Assembly (NCBI GenBank): GCA_913774845.1
Contig: CAJYJO010000035.1
Location: 1-40,959 of the forward strand
From: an uncultured Microbacterium sp.
Lineage (GTDB): Bacteria > Actinomycetota > Actinomycetes > Actinomycetales > Microbacteriaceae
Direction: 5' to 3'
Length of the DNA: 40,959 nt
Under the pieces are notes generated by a model. That model did no database searches. It had not been told where the DNA came from and saw nothing but the letters and a program-made list of their open reading frames with translations. Made by a program: the position numbers and the translations under genes. The first letter of the stretch is position 1, and the number at the start of each line of letters is the position of its first letter. Shown here in pieces: positions 30,373 to 37,908 of this stretch.

Positions 30373-31764
30373 TCAGGGCAGGATCGTCAACGCCGAGGCG
30401 GCGGCATCCGCGGGCCACAAAGGGTAAGCCGCCAGGGCGCCGTCTCCGCTGTACGTCACCGCCGCCCGGACCGGCGCCGACGTCTCGAGGCGGTAGACCG
30501 CGGAGTCGACGGGGACCGAGACGCTGGCGCCGGCGGAGACCGTCGTCGAGACCGGCGTTCCGCCGTCCACGGGCGTCAGGGTCACCGTGGCGTCGGCGTC
30601 GCCGCCCGCCAGGACGACGGATGAGCCCGCGCCCGCGGCGACCGCCACGACGCTCCCGGTCGTGGTCTCGGGCGCGGGGGCGTACCAGGCGAAATCAGCG
30701 CCCTCTCCGAAGCCGGTCGTCGACCACGTCGCGCCGACGATGGGGGCGCCGGCGGAGACGTCGACGGTGTAGGCGCCGGCCGCGAGACCGGACAGGTCGT
30801 ACGAGGTGGGCAGTCCGGCCGTGAGCGGGATCTCCACGGGGGCGGGAGCGGCCGTGGCCGCGTCGACGGGGGTGAGCGTGACGCTCGCGGTCGTGTCGGA
30901 CGCCGGCGACAGCAGGCGCAGGACGGTGCCCGCCTGCCCCTCACCGGTGGTCAGCACCTGCACCCCCGGCATGACCAGGCGCGTGTCGGCCTCCGCGAGG
31001 GGGGCGACCTGGTCGCTGCCCCCGGGCAGCAGGAGGCGGGTCAGACTCGCCTGCAGGGAGGCGTGTACGGGCGCGCCGGCGGACTCGACCCGCACGACCG
31101 GGCTCTCCTCCCCCAGCAGCAGCCCCGCGAGCGGGACGACCCGGCGCTGGCCCGCCGCAACGACGATGTTCTGTCCCGACGGCGGCGACGACAGGCCCTG
31201 CGCGCCGTAGACCGACAGCTGGACGGTCGCGGGCACGCTCCCCGGGTTCGCGAGCACGACGAGGTCGTTCGCACCGGTGGTGGTGGCGCCGCCGACCAGC
31301 CATGACTCCGCGAGCGGGGGCCGACAGGCGGATGCCGAGAAGCCGATGAGGTCGTCCGAGACGACGGTCGACGACCCGGCGGCGGCGAGCGGGGTCTGCG
31401 CGCGATCGCGGGGGGCCGCGCGGAGGGCCTCGGCCTCGCCGGACGAGTCGCCGGTGGCGCCGGTCAGCGCCGTCGTCTCGGCCTCCGACGCGGCCGGACC
31501 GCTGACGATCTGCTGCGCCGCGGCGGCGCTCAGCCCGTTGGCCGCATCGGCGCTGCGCCCCAGCGCCAGCACCGGGCCGTCGCAGGCGAGGACGGTGTCG
31601 CCCGGTGCGGGCGTGGCCTGGATGCTGACCGGTTCGGCGCGGTACTGCGGCCAGGGCGCGGCGATCGCGACGACCGTCCCGACCACGGCGGCCCCGGCGA
31701 CGGCGGCCCCGGCCACGACGCGGGCGCTGGTCGCGGCGAAACGGGCGAGACGGCGGTCGCTCAT
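30373..31764 (-). CDS. DUF5719 family secreted/membrane-anchored protein
   Basis: A 463-residue protein with a basic N-terminus and one membrane anchor (~residues 15-36, AGAAVAGAAVVGTVVAIA). The remainder is an external region rich in Ala, Thr, Val and Gly that looks like several beta-sandwich repeats (e.g. TVQLSVYGAQG, ASVTLTPVDAATA, ATVTLTPVDGGTP). This matches the uncharacterised DUF5719 family found after a large glycosyltransferase gene in actinobacteria. ATG31764 overlaps the stop of that gene (ATGA), so the two proteins are made together. Function unknown; a surface or cell-wall role is inferred from location. Confidence 0.82.
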   Translation of the reverse strand: MSDRRLARFAATSARVVAGAAVAGAAVVGTVVAIAAPWPQYRAEPVSIQATPAPGDTVLACDGPVLALGRSADAANGLSAAAAQQIVSGPAASEAETTALTGATGDSSGEAEALRAAPRDRAQTPLAAAGSSTVVSDDLIGFSASACRPPLAESWLVGGATTTGANDLVVLANPGSVPATVQLSVYGAQGLSSPPSGQNIVVAAGQRRVVPLAGLLLGEESPVVRVESAGAPVHASLQASLTRLLLPGGSDQVAPLAEADTRLVMPGVQVLTTGEGQAGTVLRLLSPASDTTASVTLTPVDAATAAPAPVEIPLTAGLPTSYDLSGLAAGAYTVDVSAGAPIVGATWSTTGFGEGADFAWYAPAPETTTGSVVAVAAGAGSSVVLAGGDADATVTLTPVDGGTPVSTTVSAGASVSVPVDSAVYRLETSAPVRAAVTYSGDGALAAYPLWPADAAASALTILP

Positions 31765-34604
31765 CGCGTTCCTCCCGGGGTCGGCCCCACGATGCGGGGG
31801 GTGCGGCGGGCGGTGCGGCGCGAGGCGGCGGTGGGGACGGCGAGCAGCAGGGCGACGAGGATCACGCCGAGCGAGCCGATCGCCACGAGCCGCTGGAGGC
31901 CGAGGCGGTGGTCGTCGAGCGCGGGCCGGGGCGTCACGTCGGTGTTCACCCGCCACAGCTCGCCGCGCGAGGTCGTTCCCACGGGGTCGAGCAGATCGCG
32001 CTGGTCGAGCGCGGCGGCGGCCCCGAGCCGCCCGCCCCGGATGACGTCGTCCTGCCCCTCGGGCGCGGACGCGAGCAGGACGAACCCGATCCCCCGGGCG
32101 GCGAGGCGGGACACGACGTCGTCGGCCGAGGGCGTGACCAGGTCGGCGGCGACGGCCGCCAGCTCCTCGTCGGCGGGATCGGCGGAGGTACGGGTGGCGG
32201 AGACGGTGCTCTGCCCCGACAGCGTCGCACTGCCGCCCCACACGACCTGCACCCGCAGGCCGTCGCTGCCCGGGTCGAGCACCATCGTGCCGATGTCCAG
32301 AGAGCCGCGCCCCTCGGCGGCGATGAAGGCCGGGAGCGTCGAGACCGGTCCGTTGGTGAGTTCAGTGCGGCCGGATTCGGCCCCGGCGGGCTGGGCGGTC
32401 AACGCGGGCGCGACGGCGACGGCGAGGGCCCCGAGCGTCACCAGCGCCGCCACGGGCCGCACCACGCGTACGCGCGCCGGGATGCCCGCGTCGAGCGCGA
32501 CGACGGCCGCCCCGACCACACCGATCCACGCCAGGCTCAGCCCGGCTCCCGGCCACAGCGGCACCGCGGCGCCGTCGTCGAACGACACGGCCACCCCGAC
32601 GGCGGCGAACGCCGTCGCCAGGCCCGCGGCCGCGATCACGATGAGACCGGATGCCGCGATCCACCGGGGCGTGAGCACCGACAGCAGCGCGAGCACGGCG
32701 AGGGGCGCCACGAGGAGTCCCACCCACCAGACCGGCCCGCCCAGCAGGCTCGCCCACCCGCCCGGATCGGAGGTCGGGAAGCCGGCGGCCAGGAGCGCAC
32801 GGCCGAGCGGGTCGGCGGTATTCTCGGCTCCGACGAACGGGACACCGGGATCGGCAAGCAGCCCCCAGGGGTTCCCCGCACGCACCTGGGTCCACACCAG
32901 CGGCGCGAAGATCACGATCGAGGGCACGAGCAGCCACACCACGCGCGCCACGCCCCGGCCGGCGACCAGGGCGACCACGACGAGCGCCGCGGACCACAGC
33001 ACGACGGCCGCCGGGGCGAGGGACGGGGCGCACGCGAGCACGGCGACGAGGAGGAGGGATGCCGCTCCCGCCGGCGCCCACGACCGGTGCGCCACGCTCG
33101 CGGCGTAGAACAACCACGGCAGCAGCAGGTGCACGAGCACGCCCGCGGGGCGGCCCTCGACGAGCGCGGTCAGGAAGGTGGGGGCCAGCGCCCACGCGAC
33201 CGCACCGACGATGCGCAGCAGCGACGACTCCGTCACGCGGGTCGCGGCGAACCACCCGCCAAGCACGGCCAGCGGCAGCGCGAGGACCCACAGGACGACG
33301 AAGGCGCGCGAGGGCTCTCCCGGGGAAAGGGTGCCGATGAGCGCGACGAGTGCCGAGAACGGGTCGGCCGGGCCGATGGCATCCCAGCCGAGGGGGCGCA
33401 GGCCCCACGCGGCGTCCTGCCAGAGCTGGCCGACGTTCGCGCGCAGGGGTGCGAGGGCGCCGCCGCCGAGCACGGGCCAGGCCAACAGGGGGGCGAACAG
33501 CGCGGCCGAGACCGCGAGGGCCCCCAGCACGGCCCACGCCCCACCGCCGACGAAGAAGCGCAGCTCCGAGCGGACCGGGGCGTCGGGGTCGGCGATGTCG
33601 CCTTCCCACCGCAAACGCATCTCGTTCCGCGAGACGCGCAGCGGCGCGATGCGCGACCAGCCCACGTTGCGCGCCGAGCGGATGCGCCGCCGGGCGCGGG
33701 CGACGGCCGCGGGTCGCACCATCACGAGGATCGTCGCGCCCCACTCCGGCATGACGCGGTGGGGCATCTTCGTGATGAGGTGCATGACGCTGCGCCACAG
33801 GGCGAGCGGGAGGAACGACAGCCAGTGCAGCAGCACCGCGGGCGCCGGCGCGTAGACCAGGCGGCGGTGCAGCTGCGCGGTCCGCGTGGCGAACGCGCGA
33901 CGGCGGGCACGCCGGCGGCCGCGTGCCATCGCCGCGACGCCGTCACCGGCGACGGCGAGACGGGCGGCCGGCACGAGCGAGACCAGGTGACCGGCGAGTC
34001 GCGCACGCACACCGAGGTCGAGCCCCTCGTCGGCTCCCCCGAGCGCCGGGTCGAGCCCACCGAGGGCGTCCCACGCCTCGCGTCGGACGAGCAGACCCCG
34101 CACGTCGGCGCCGAGCACGTCGGCATCGCCGTCGCGCTGGCCCTGGTCGAGCTCTCCCGCGGCGAGGTCGACGGTCCCGCCGTAGCGGTTCATGCTGACG
34201 CCCAGCGACTGGATCACGCCGCGGTCGTCCCACGAGACCAGCTTGGGGGCGGCGATCACGAGGGGAGGCGAGAGCTCGAGCGCGCCGGCGAGACGTTTGA
34301 GCGCGTCGGGGTCGGGTGCGGTGTCCTGGGCCAGCAGCCAGACGGTGTCGCCCGTGAGGCGGGGGGTCGCCAGCGCGGTGGCGACGGCGTAGGAGGTGCC
34401 CGCGGGAGCGGTGATGACACCCTCGGCGCCCGACGAGGCCGCGAGCCGCGTCAGGGCGGGATCGGCGCCGCAGAGCACGATCGTCAGCGCGTCGACGGGT
34501 CGGGTCTGGGCCGCGAGCGCGGCGAGCGTGCGTTCCAGATGGTTCGCAGCGGGCGTTCGTCCCTCGGGACGAACGACGAGGATGGCGTGTACACGGGCGG
34601 GCAT
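31761..34604 (-). CDS. Large family-2 glycosyltransferase fused to multi-pass membrane domain
   Basis: A 947-residue protein. Residues ~1-220 form a GT-A (GT2) domain. Residues ~250-270 and then at least ten segments between ~355 and ~740 are hydrophobic, and an external domain (~745-900) precedes a last membrane segment (~905-925). The usual DXD-like HDD/DDD motif is replaced by LAQDTAPDPDAL (Gln93-Asp94), and the later acidic ED.D motif by GADEGLDLGVRARLAG. It follows whiB2 and overlaps the DUF5719 gene, the arrangement seen in relatives. It may move sugars onto an external glycan or protein, but donor and acceptor are unknown. ATG34604 follows a TAGGCT box by 10 bases. Confidence 0.85.
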   Translation of the reverse strand: MPARVHAILVVRPEGRTPAANHLERTLAALAAQTRPVDALTIVLCGADPALTRLAASSGAEGVITAPAGTSYAVATALATPRLTGDTVWLLAQDTAPDPDALKRLAGALELSPPLVIAAPKLVSWDDRGVIQSLGVSMNRYGGTVDLAAGELDQGQRDGDADVLGADVRGLLVRREAWDALGGLDPALGGADEGLDLGVRARLAGHLVSLVPAARLAVAGDGVAAMARGRRRARRRAFATRTAQLHRRLVYAPAPAVLLHWLSFLPLALWRSVMHLITKMPHRVMPEWGATILVMVRPAAVARARRRIRSARNVGWSRIAPLRVSRNEMRLRWEGDIADPDAPVRSELRFFVGGGAWAVLGALAVSAALFAPLLAWPVLGGGALAPLRANVGQLWQDAAWGLRPLGWDAIGPADPFSALVALIGTLSPGEPSRAFVVLWVLALPLAVLGGWFAATRVTESSLLRIVGAVAWALAPTFLTALVEGRPAGVLVHLLLPWLFYAASVAHRSWAPAGAASLLLVAVLACAPSLAPAAVVLWSAALVVVALVAGRGVARVVWLLVPSIVIFAPLVWTQVRAGNPWGLLADPGVPFVGAENTADPLGRALLAAGFPTSDPGGWASLLGGPVWWVGLLVAPLAVLALLSVLTPRWIAASGLIVIAAAGLATAFAAVGVAVSFDDGAAVPLWPGAGLSLAWIGVVGAAVVALDAGIPARVRVVRPVAALVTLGALAVAVAPALTAQPAGAESGRTELTNGPVSTLPAFIAAEGRGSLDIGTMVLDPGSDGLRVQVVWGGSATLSGQSTVSATRTSADPADEELAAVAADLVTPSADDVVSRLAARGIGFVLLASAPEGQDDVIRGGRLGAAAALDQRDLLDPVGTTSRGELWRVNTDVTPRPALDDHRLGLQRLVAIGSLGVILVALLLAVPTAASRRTARRTPRIVGPTPGGTR

Positions 34605-34614
34605 GACGCGGATC

Positions 34615-34620
34615 AGCCTA
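34615..34620 (-). promoter_or_regulatory. Candidate -10 box of the glycosyltransferase gene
   Basis: TAGGCT on the minus strand, ten bases before ATG34604, in the 96-base gap after whiB2. It suggests a short-leader transcript separate from, or additional to, read-through from whiB2. Confidence 0.45.
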
Positions 34621-34700
34621 AGTGCGCTCCCGCGCGATCTCGGACGCCGCGCCGTCGGGGGCGGATTCGCCCGAGGGATGCCGCGGGGGCGGCGACGGGA

Positions 34701-35024
34701 TCAGGCGCGGCGCTTGAGCTTGCGGCGCTCGCGCTCGCTGAGGCCGCCCCAGATGCCGAAGCGCTCGTCGTTCTGCAGCGCGTACTCGAGGCACTCGGAC
34801 TTGACGTCGCACGAGGTGCAGATGCGCTTCGCGTCGCGGGTCGAGCCGCCCTTCTCAGGGAAGAAGGCCTCGGGATCGGTCTGCGAGCACAACGCGTCGG
34901 TCTGCCACGCCAGGGTGTTCTCGTCGGTCGAGTCGATGTCACGGCGCACCCCGGGCACACCGAGATCCACCGGGTCGACGAACCAGTTCTCCGGGACCCC
35001 GGACCGGTACTGCGACGTCGCCAT
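34701..35024 (-). CDS. whiB2: WhiB2-type iron-sulfur regulator
   Basis: A 107-residue WhiB protein. An acidic ~40-residue N-terminal extension precedes the Wbl domain with C46, C69, C72 and C78, the FGIWGGLSERERRKLKRRA end and a basic tail. The extension and the position near manA and a DUF3499 gene fit WhiB2/WhiD, linked to septation and cell division in mycobacteria and Streptomyces. ATG35024 has a GGAGG site five bases upstream, so I prefer it to the longer start at 35126, which lies inside the promoter. A good promoter with a palindrome lies upstream. Confidence 0.93.
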   Translation of the reverse strand: MATSQYRSGVPENWFVDPVDLGVPGVRRDIDSTDENTLAWQTDALCSQTDPEAFFPEKGGSTRDAKRICTSCDVKSECLEYALQNDERFGIWGGLSERERRKLKRRA

Positions 35025-35074
35025 ATCGTCCTCCGCCTCGTTCAAGCCCCCATGACGCGGTTTCGCGTACGCAT

Positions 35075-35104
35075 AATTACACCCGTGTGATTCCGATTGG
35101 TCAA
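35075..35104 (-). promoter_or_regulatory. whiB2 promoter overlapped by a palindrome
   Basis: On the minus strand TTGACC (35104-35099) and TGTAAT (35081-35076) are 17 bases apart, the best -35/-10 pair in the window. An 18-base near-palindrome (35075-35092; arms AATCACAC and GTGTAATT, one mismatch) covers the -10 box, so a dimeric regulator could block or modulate it. Predicted leader is about 45 nt. Confidence 0.65.
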
Positions 35105-35169
35105 GTCGCGGATCGTAAACCCTCAAGGCCGAGGTGAACCTTCACGGGCGCCGACGGCGTGTCGCGCGC

Positions 35170-36333
35170 TCAGACCCCCGGCATCGCGACGAAGACCTCG
35201 CCGGCGCCGTCGCTGCGCAACGGCGACTCGTCGGGGGTGACGAGGGCCGCCTGGCCGGGCTCGAGGACGAGACTCGCACCCGAGGCGCCGGTGATCGTGG
35301 CCACCCCGCTCACACCGAGAGCGATCGAGACACCCCGAAGGTCGACGCCCGCGGCTCCGCCGCCGCTCAGGTGACCGAGAGAGAAATCGGGGATGCCGGG
35401 AGCGAAGACCTCGGCCCCCTCCCCCGCAGCCTCGGGTCGGAGGTAGGGCGGCTCGCCGGGTCGGAAGTCCACGAGGTGGAGCAGTTCGGCGACGTCGATG
35501 TGCTTGGGGGTCAGCCCGCCGCGCAGCACGTTGTCGCTGGCCGCCATGATCTCCACGCCCAGGCCCGCCACGTAGGCGTGCAGCACGCCCGCGGGAACGA
35601 AGATCGCCTCGCCCCGGCGGAGCTCCACGAGGTTCATCAGCAGGGCCACCACGATCCCCGGGTCGGCCGGGTACGCGGCGTGCAGGGAGCGCGTCAGTTC
35701 GAGCTCGGCCGCGAACTCCTCGGAGGCGGTGGATGCCGCGGCATCCACGATCTGCGCGATCTCGGCGGGAGCGGCCTCGCCGAGGAGCCACTCGATCGCG
35801 GCGCGAAGGGCCTGCGCGAGATCGTCCGCCGCGAGCCGGTCCCGCAGAGCCCGGACGGCCGGAGCGTCGCCGAGGGCCTCGACCAGCACCCGCGTGCGAC
35901 CGATCTCGCGGAGCCCCGCGAGAGCGGTGAACGTCTCGCTGAGGGCCACGATGACCTCGGGCTTGTGGTTGTCGTCCTTGTAGTTGCGCTCCGCGGCGTC
36001 GCGGGCGACGCCCTCGGCCTCTTCGCGCGCGAAGCCCTTCTCGGCCTGCTCCTTCGACGGGTGCACCTGGATCGATAGCGGTGCCCCGGCGGCGAGCAGC
36101 TTGAGCAGGTACGGGAGCTTCGCGGGCACGCCGTCCCGGTCGGCGTGAGCGGGCAGCCACGCGTCGAGGGAGAGGTCGGAGCCGTCGTGCACGACGGCGG
36201 GAGAGCCCGGGTGGTCGCCGAACCACACCTCGGCCTCGGGCGCTCCCGTGGGTTCGCGGCCCTCGAGGTCGGCGATGAGCGTCGGGCTGCCCCAGGCGTA
36301 GTCACGGGGGGTGTTCGAGATGGCGACAAGCAC
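35170..36333 (-). CDS. manA: Mannose-6-phosphate isomerase, class I
   Basis: A 387-residue type I phosphomannose isomerase, converting fructose-6-phosphate to mannose-6-phosphate for GDP-mannose and envelope glycans. Zinc ligands are expected in PLSIQVHPSKEQAEKGF (Gln and His), in HKPE (Glu) and in VLHAYVAG (His); FVPAGVLHAY and NVLRGGLTPKHID are the family signatures. It starts at GTG36333, six bases after a TAGGCT box, and is divergent from the polysaccharide ligase gene. whiB2 lies downstream with its own promoter. Confidence 0.95.
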   Translation of the reverse strand: MLVAISNTPRDYAWGSPTLIADLEGREPTGAPEAEVWFGDHPGSPAVVHDGSDLSLDAWLPAHADRDGVPAKLPYLLKLLAAGAPLSIQVHPSKEQAEKGFAREEAEGVARDAAERNYKDDNHKPEVIVALSETFTALAGLREIGRTRVLVEALGDAPAVRALRDRLAADDLAQALRAAIEWLLGEAAPAEIAQIVDAAASTASEEFAAELELTRSLHAAYPADPGIVVALLMNLVELRRGEAIFVPAGVLHAYVAGLGVEIMAASDNVLRGGLTPKHIDVAELLHLVDFRPGEPPYLRPEAAGEGAEVFAPGIPDFSLGHLSGGGAAGVDLRGVSIALGVSGVATITGASGASLVLEPGQAALVTPDESPLRSDGAGEVFVAMPGV

Positions 36334-36339
36334 GACGAC

Positions 36340-36385
36340 AGCCTACCGATCGGGCCCGCCCACGACCGGGGCCGGACGGTAGCCT
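36340..36385. promoter_or_regulatory. Divergent promoters of manA and the ligase gene
   Basis: In a 61-base gap, TAGGCT (36345-36340, minus strand) is six bases before manA GTG36333, and TAGCCT (36380-36385, plus strand) is nine bases before ATG36395. Both suggest leaderless or nearly leaderless mRNAs. Confidence 0.55.
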
Positions 36386-36394
36386 GAACGCACC

Positions 36395-37789
36395 ATGGCG
36401 ATGTACACGACTCACCCCGTGTCGGCGCTGCCGACGGCGCCCGCGCGCGAGACGACCGGGCACCTCCTGCTGCGCGGCTGGTGCGTCCTGCTGCTGGTCC
36501 TCGCCCTCGGGGGCGTCGGACTCGTCGTCGCGGTCGGGCCCGTGATCACCGCGGGGGTCGCCATCGTCTCCGCGCTCGTCTCGGCCGTCATCTGGGCGGT
36601 CACCCGGCCGCCGCTCGCCGTGCGCCGCTTGCCGTGGCTGGCATTCGGCTACCTCGCCTGGGCGACCGCGTCGATCGCGTGGAGTGCATGGCCCCTGGCA
36701 TCCGTCGTCACCTGGCTGCTGCTGATCATCACGACCTTCCAGGGGCTGTTCATCGGCGCCGTGCTCACGTGGCGCGACGTCGTGCGCGCCGTGGCGTCGG
36801 CCGCGAAGTGGATCGTCGGCCTCTCGCTGGCGTTCGAGCTCGCCGTCGCCGTGTTCGTCCGCGGGCCGCTGCTCCCGGGTTTCGTCGTGCCCGCTCCCGG
36901 GGACGCGCCGGCGACTCCCTGGTCGAGCGGCACCCTGTTCTCCGGTGGGCGCATCCAGGGTCTGCTCGGCAACTCCGACCTGCTCGCGGCCGTCATGCTC
37001 GTCGCCGTCATCGTCTTCGGCATCCGTCTCGCCGTCGGCGCTCCGCGGCGCGTTCTGCTGGTCGTGTGGATCGCCGTCGCCGCATTCCTCTTCGTGCGCG
37101 CCGAGTCGATCACCGCGTGGATCGCCGCGGCCTTCGTCGCGCTGGTCCTGGGCACCGTGCTCGTCATGCGCACGGCCCGCCGCCCGGGCGAGCGCACCCG
37201 CTGGTACCTGCTGTACGCCCTCATCGGACTGGGCGGCGGCGCGACCCTGTGGGTCAACCGGCCCGCGCTGTTCGACCTCCTGGGTCGGGGCGCCGACCTC
37301 ACGGGGCGCGACAGCATCTGGGCCGACGTCGTCGCGCGCGCCGATCAGCACCCCCTCGCCGGGTGGGGGTTCTCGACCCCGTGGATCCCGACCGAGCCGC
37401 TCATCGACCGGTGGATCCTCGAAGACGGTCAGACCGTCATCCAGGCCCACAGCATGTGGCTCGACGCGTACCTGCAGCTCGGCGGGATCGGTGTGGCCCT
37501 GCTGGCCCTCGTCTACCTCGCCTACCTCTGGCGCTCGTGGTTCTTCGCCGTCGACCGACCGCGCTGGGACCTCCGCGACGACCGCCCCCACTCCCCCCTG
37601 ACGCTGCTGCCGACCCTGCTCGGCGCCCTGCTCGTCGTGCAGGGGCTCACCGACTCCGGTCCGCTGCTGCTGTGGGGGTGGATGTTCGTCATCCTGTTCG
37701 GCGCGAAGATCAAGCAGACCCCGCTCGTCGGCGTCGGCCCGAGCGAGCAGAGCATCTCGATCGAGCGCGGGGAGCTGCCGCGCGGGTAG
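36395..37789 (+). CDS. O-antigen ligase-family membrane protein (Wzy/WaaL-like)
   Basis: A 464-residue protein with about ten hydrophobic segments. The Wzy_C-type external loop carries GLLGNSDLLAAVML, GRDSIWADVV, HPLAGWGFSTPW and AHSMWLDAYLQLGGIG, the conserved Arg and His of this family. Such proteins polymerise or ligate lipid-linked glycans at the outer face of the membrane. In a Gram-positive the acceptor could be teichoic acid, galactan or another wall polymer. Its place next to manA and two galactofuranosyltransferase-like genes supports a surface polysaccharide role. It ends in a short basic/acidic tail. Confidence 0.85.
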   Translation: MAMYTTHPVSALPTAPARETTGHLLLRGWCVLLLVLALGGVGLVVAVGPVITAGVAIVSALVSAVIWAVTRPPLAVRRLPWLAFGYLAWATASIAWSAWPLASVVTWLLLIITTFQGLFIGAVLTWRDVVRAVASAAKWIVGLSLAFELAVAVFVRGPLLPGFVVPAPGDAPATPWSSGTLFSGGRIQGLLGNSDLLAAVMLVAVIVFGIRLAVGAPRRVLLVVWIAVAAFLFVRAESITAWIAAAFVALVLGTVLVMRTARRPGERTRWYLLYALIGLGGGATLWVNRPALFDLLGRGADLTGRDSIWADVVARADQHPLAGWGFSTPWIPTEPLIDRWILEDGQTVIQAHSMWLDAYLQLGGIGVALLALVYLAYLWRSWFFAVDRPRWDLRDDRPHSPLTLLPTLLGALLVVQGLTDSGPLLLWGWMFVILFGAKIKQTPLVGVGPSEQSISIERGELPRG

Positions 37790-37855
37790 GGCGAGCGCCG
37801 CGCAGGGTCGGCGGTGACAGGCGCCCGCGCTCAGGCTCGCCGTGAGCGCTCCGGG

Positions 37856-37861
37856 TAGACT
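37856..37861 (+). promoter_or_regulatory. Candidate -10 box of the glycosyltransferase pair
   Basis: TAGACT lies 47 bases upstream of GTG37909. A 7-bp stem (37827-37833 with 37843-37849) just before it may terminate the ligase transcript. Confidence 0.4.
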
Positions 37862-37908
37862 TCCCGCTGGCCGTCCGCGGCCCCTGCGCCTAGACGAAAG
37901 ATCTCTTC

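Noticed and set aside
31908-35090. A 1060-codon plus-strand frame across the glycosyltransferase and whiB2 genes
   Set aside because: It runs antisense to two recognisable genes, is Arg/Gly/Glu-rich without a fold, and has no ribosome site.
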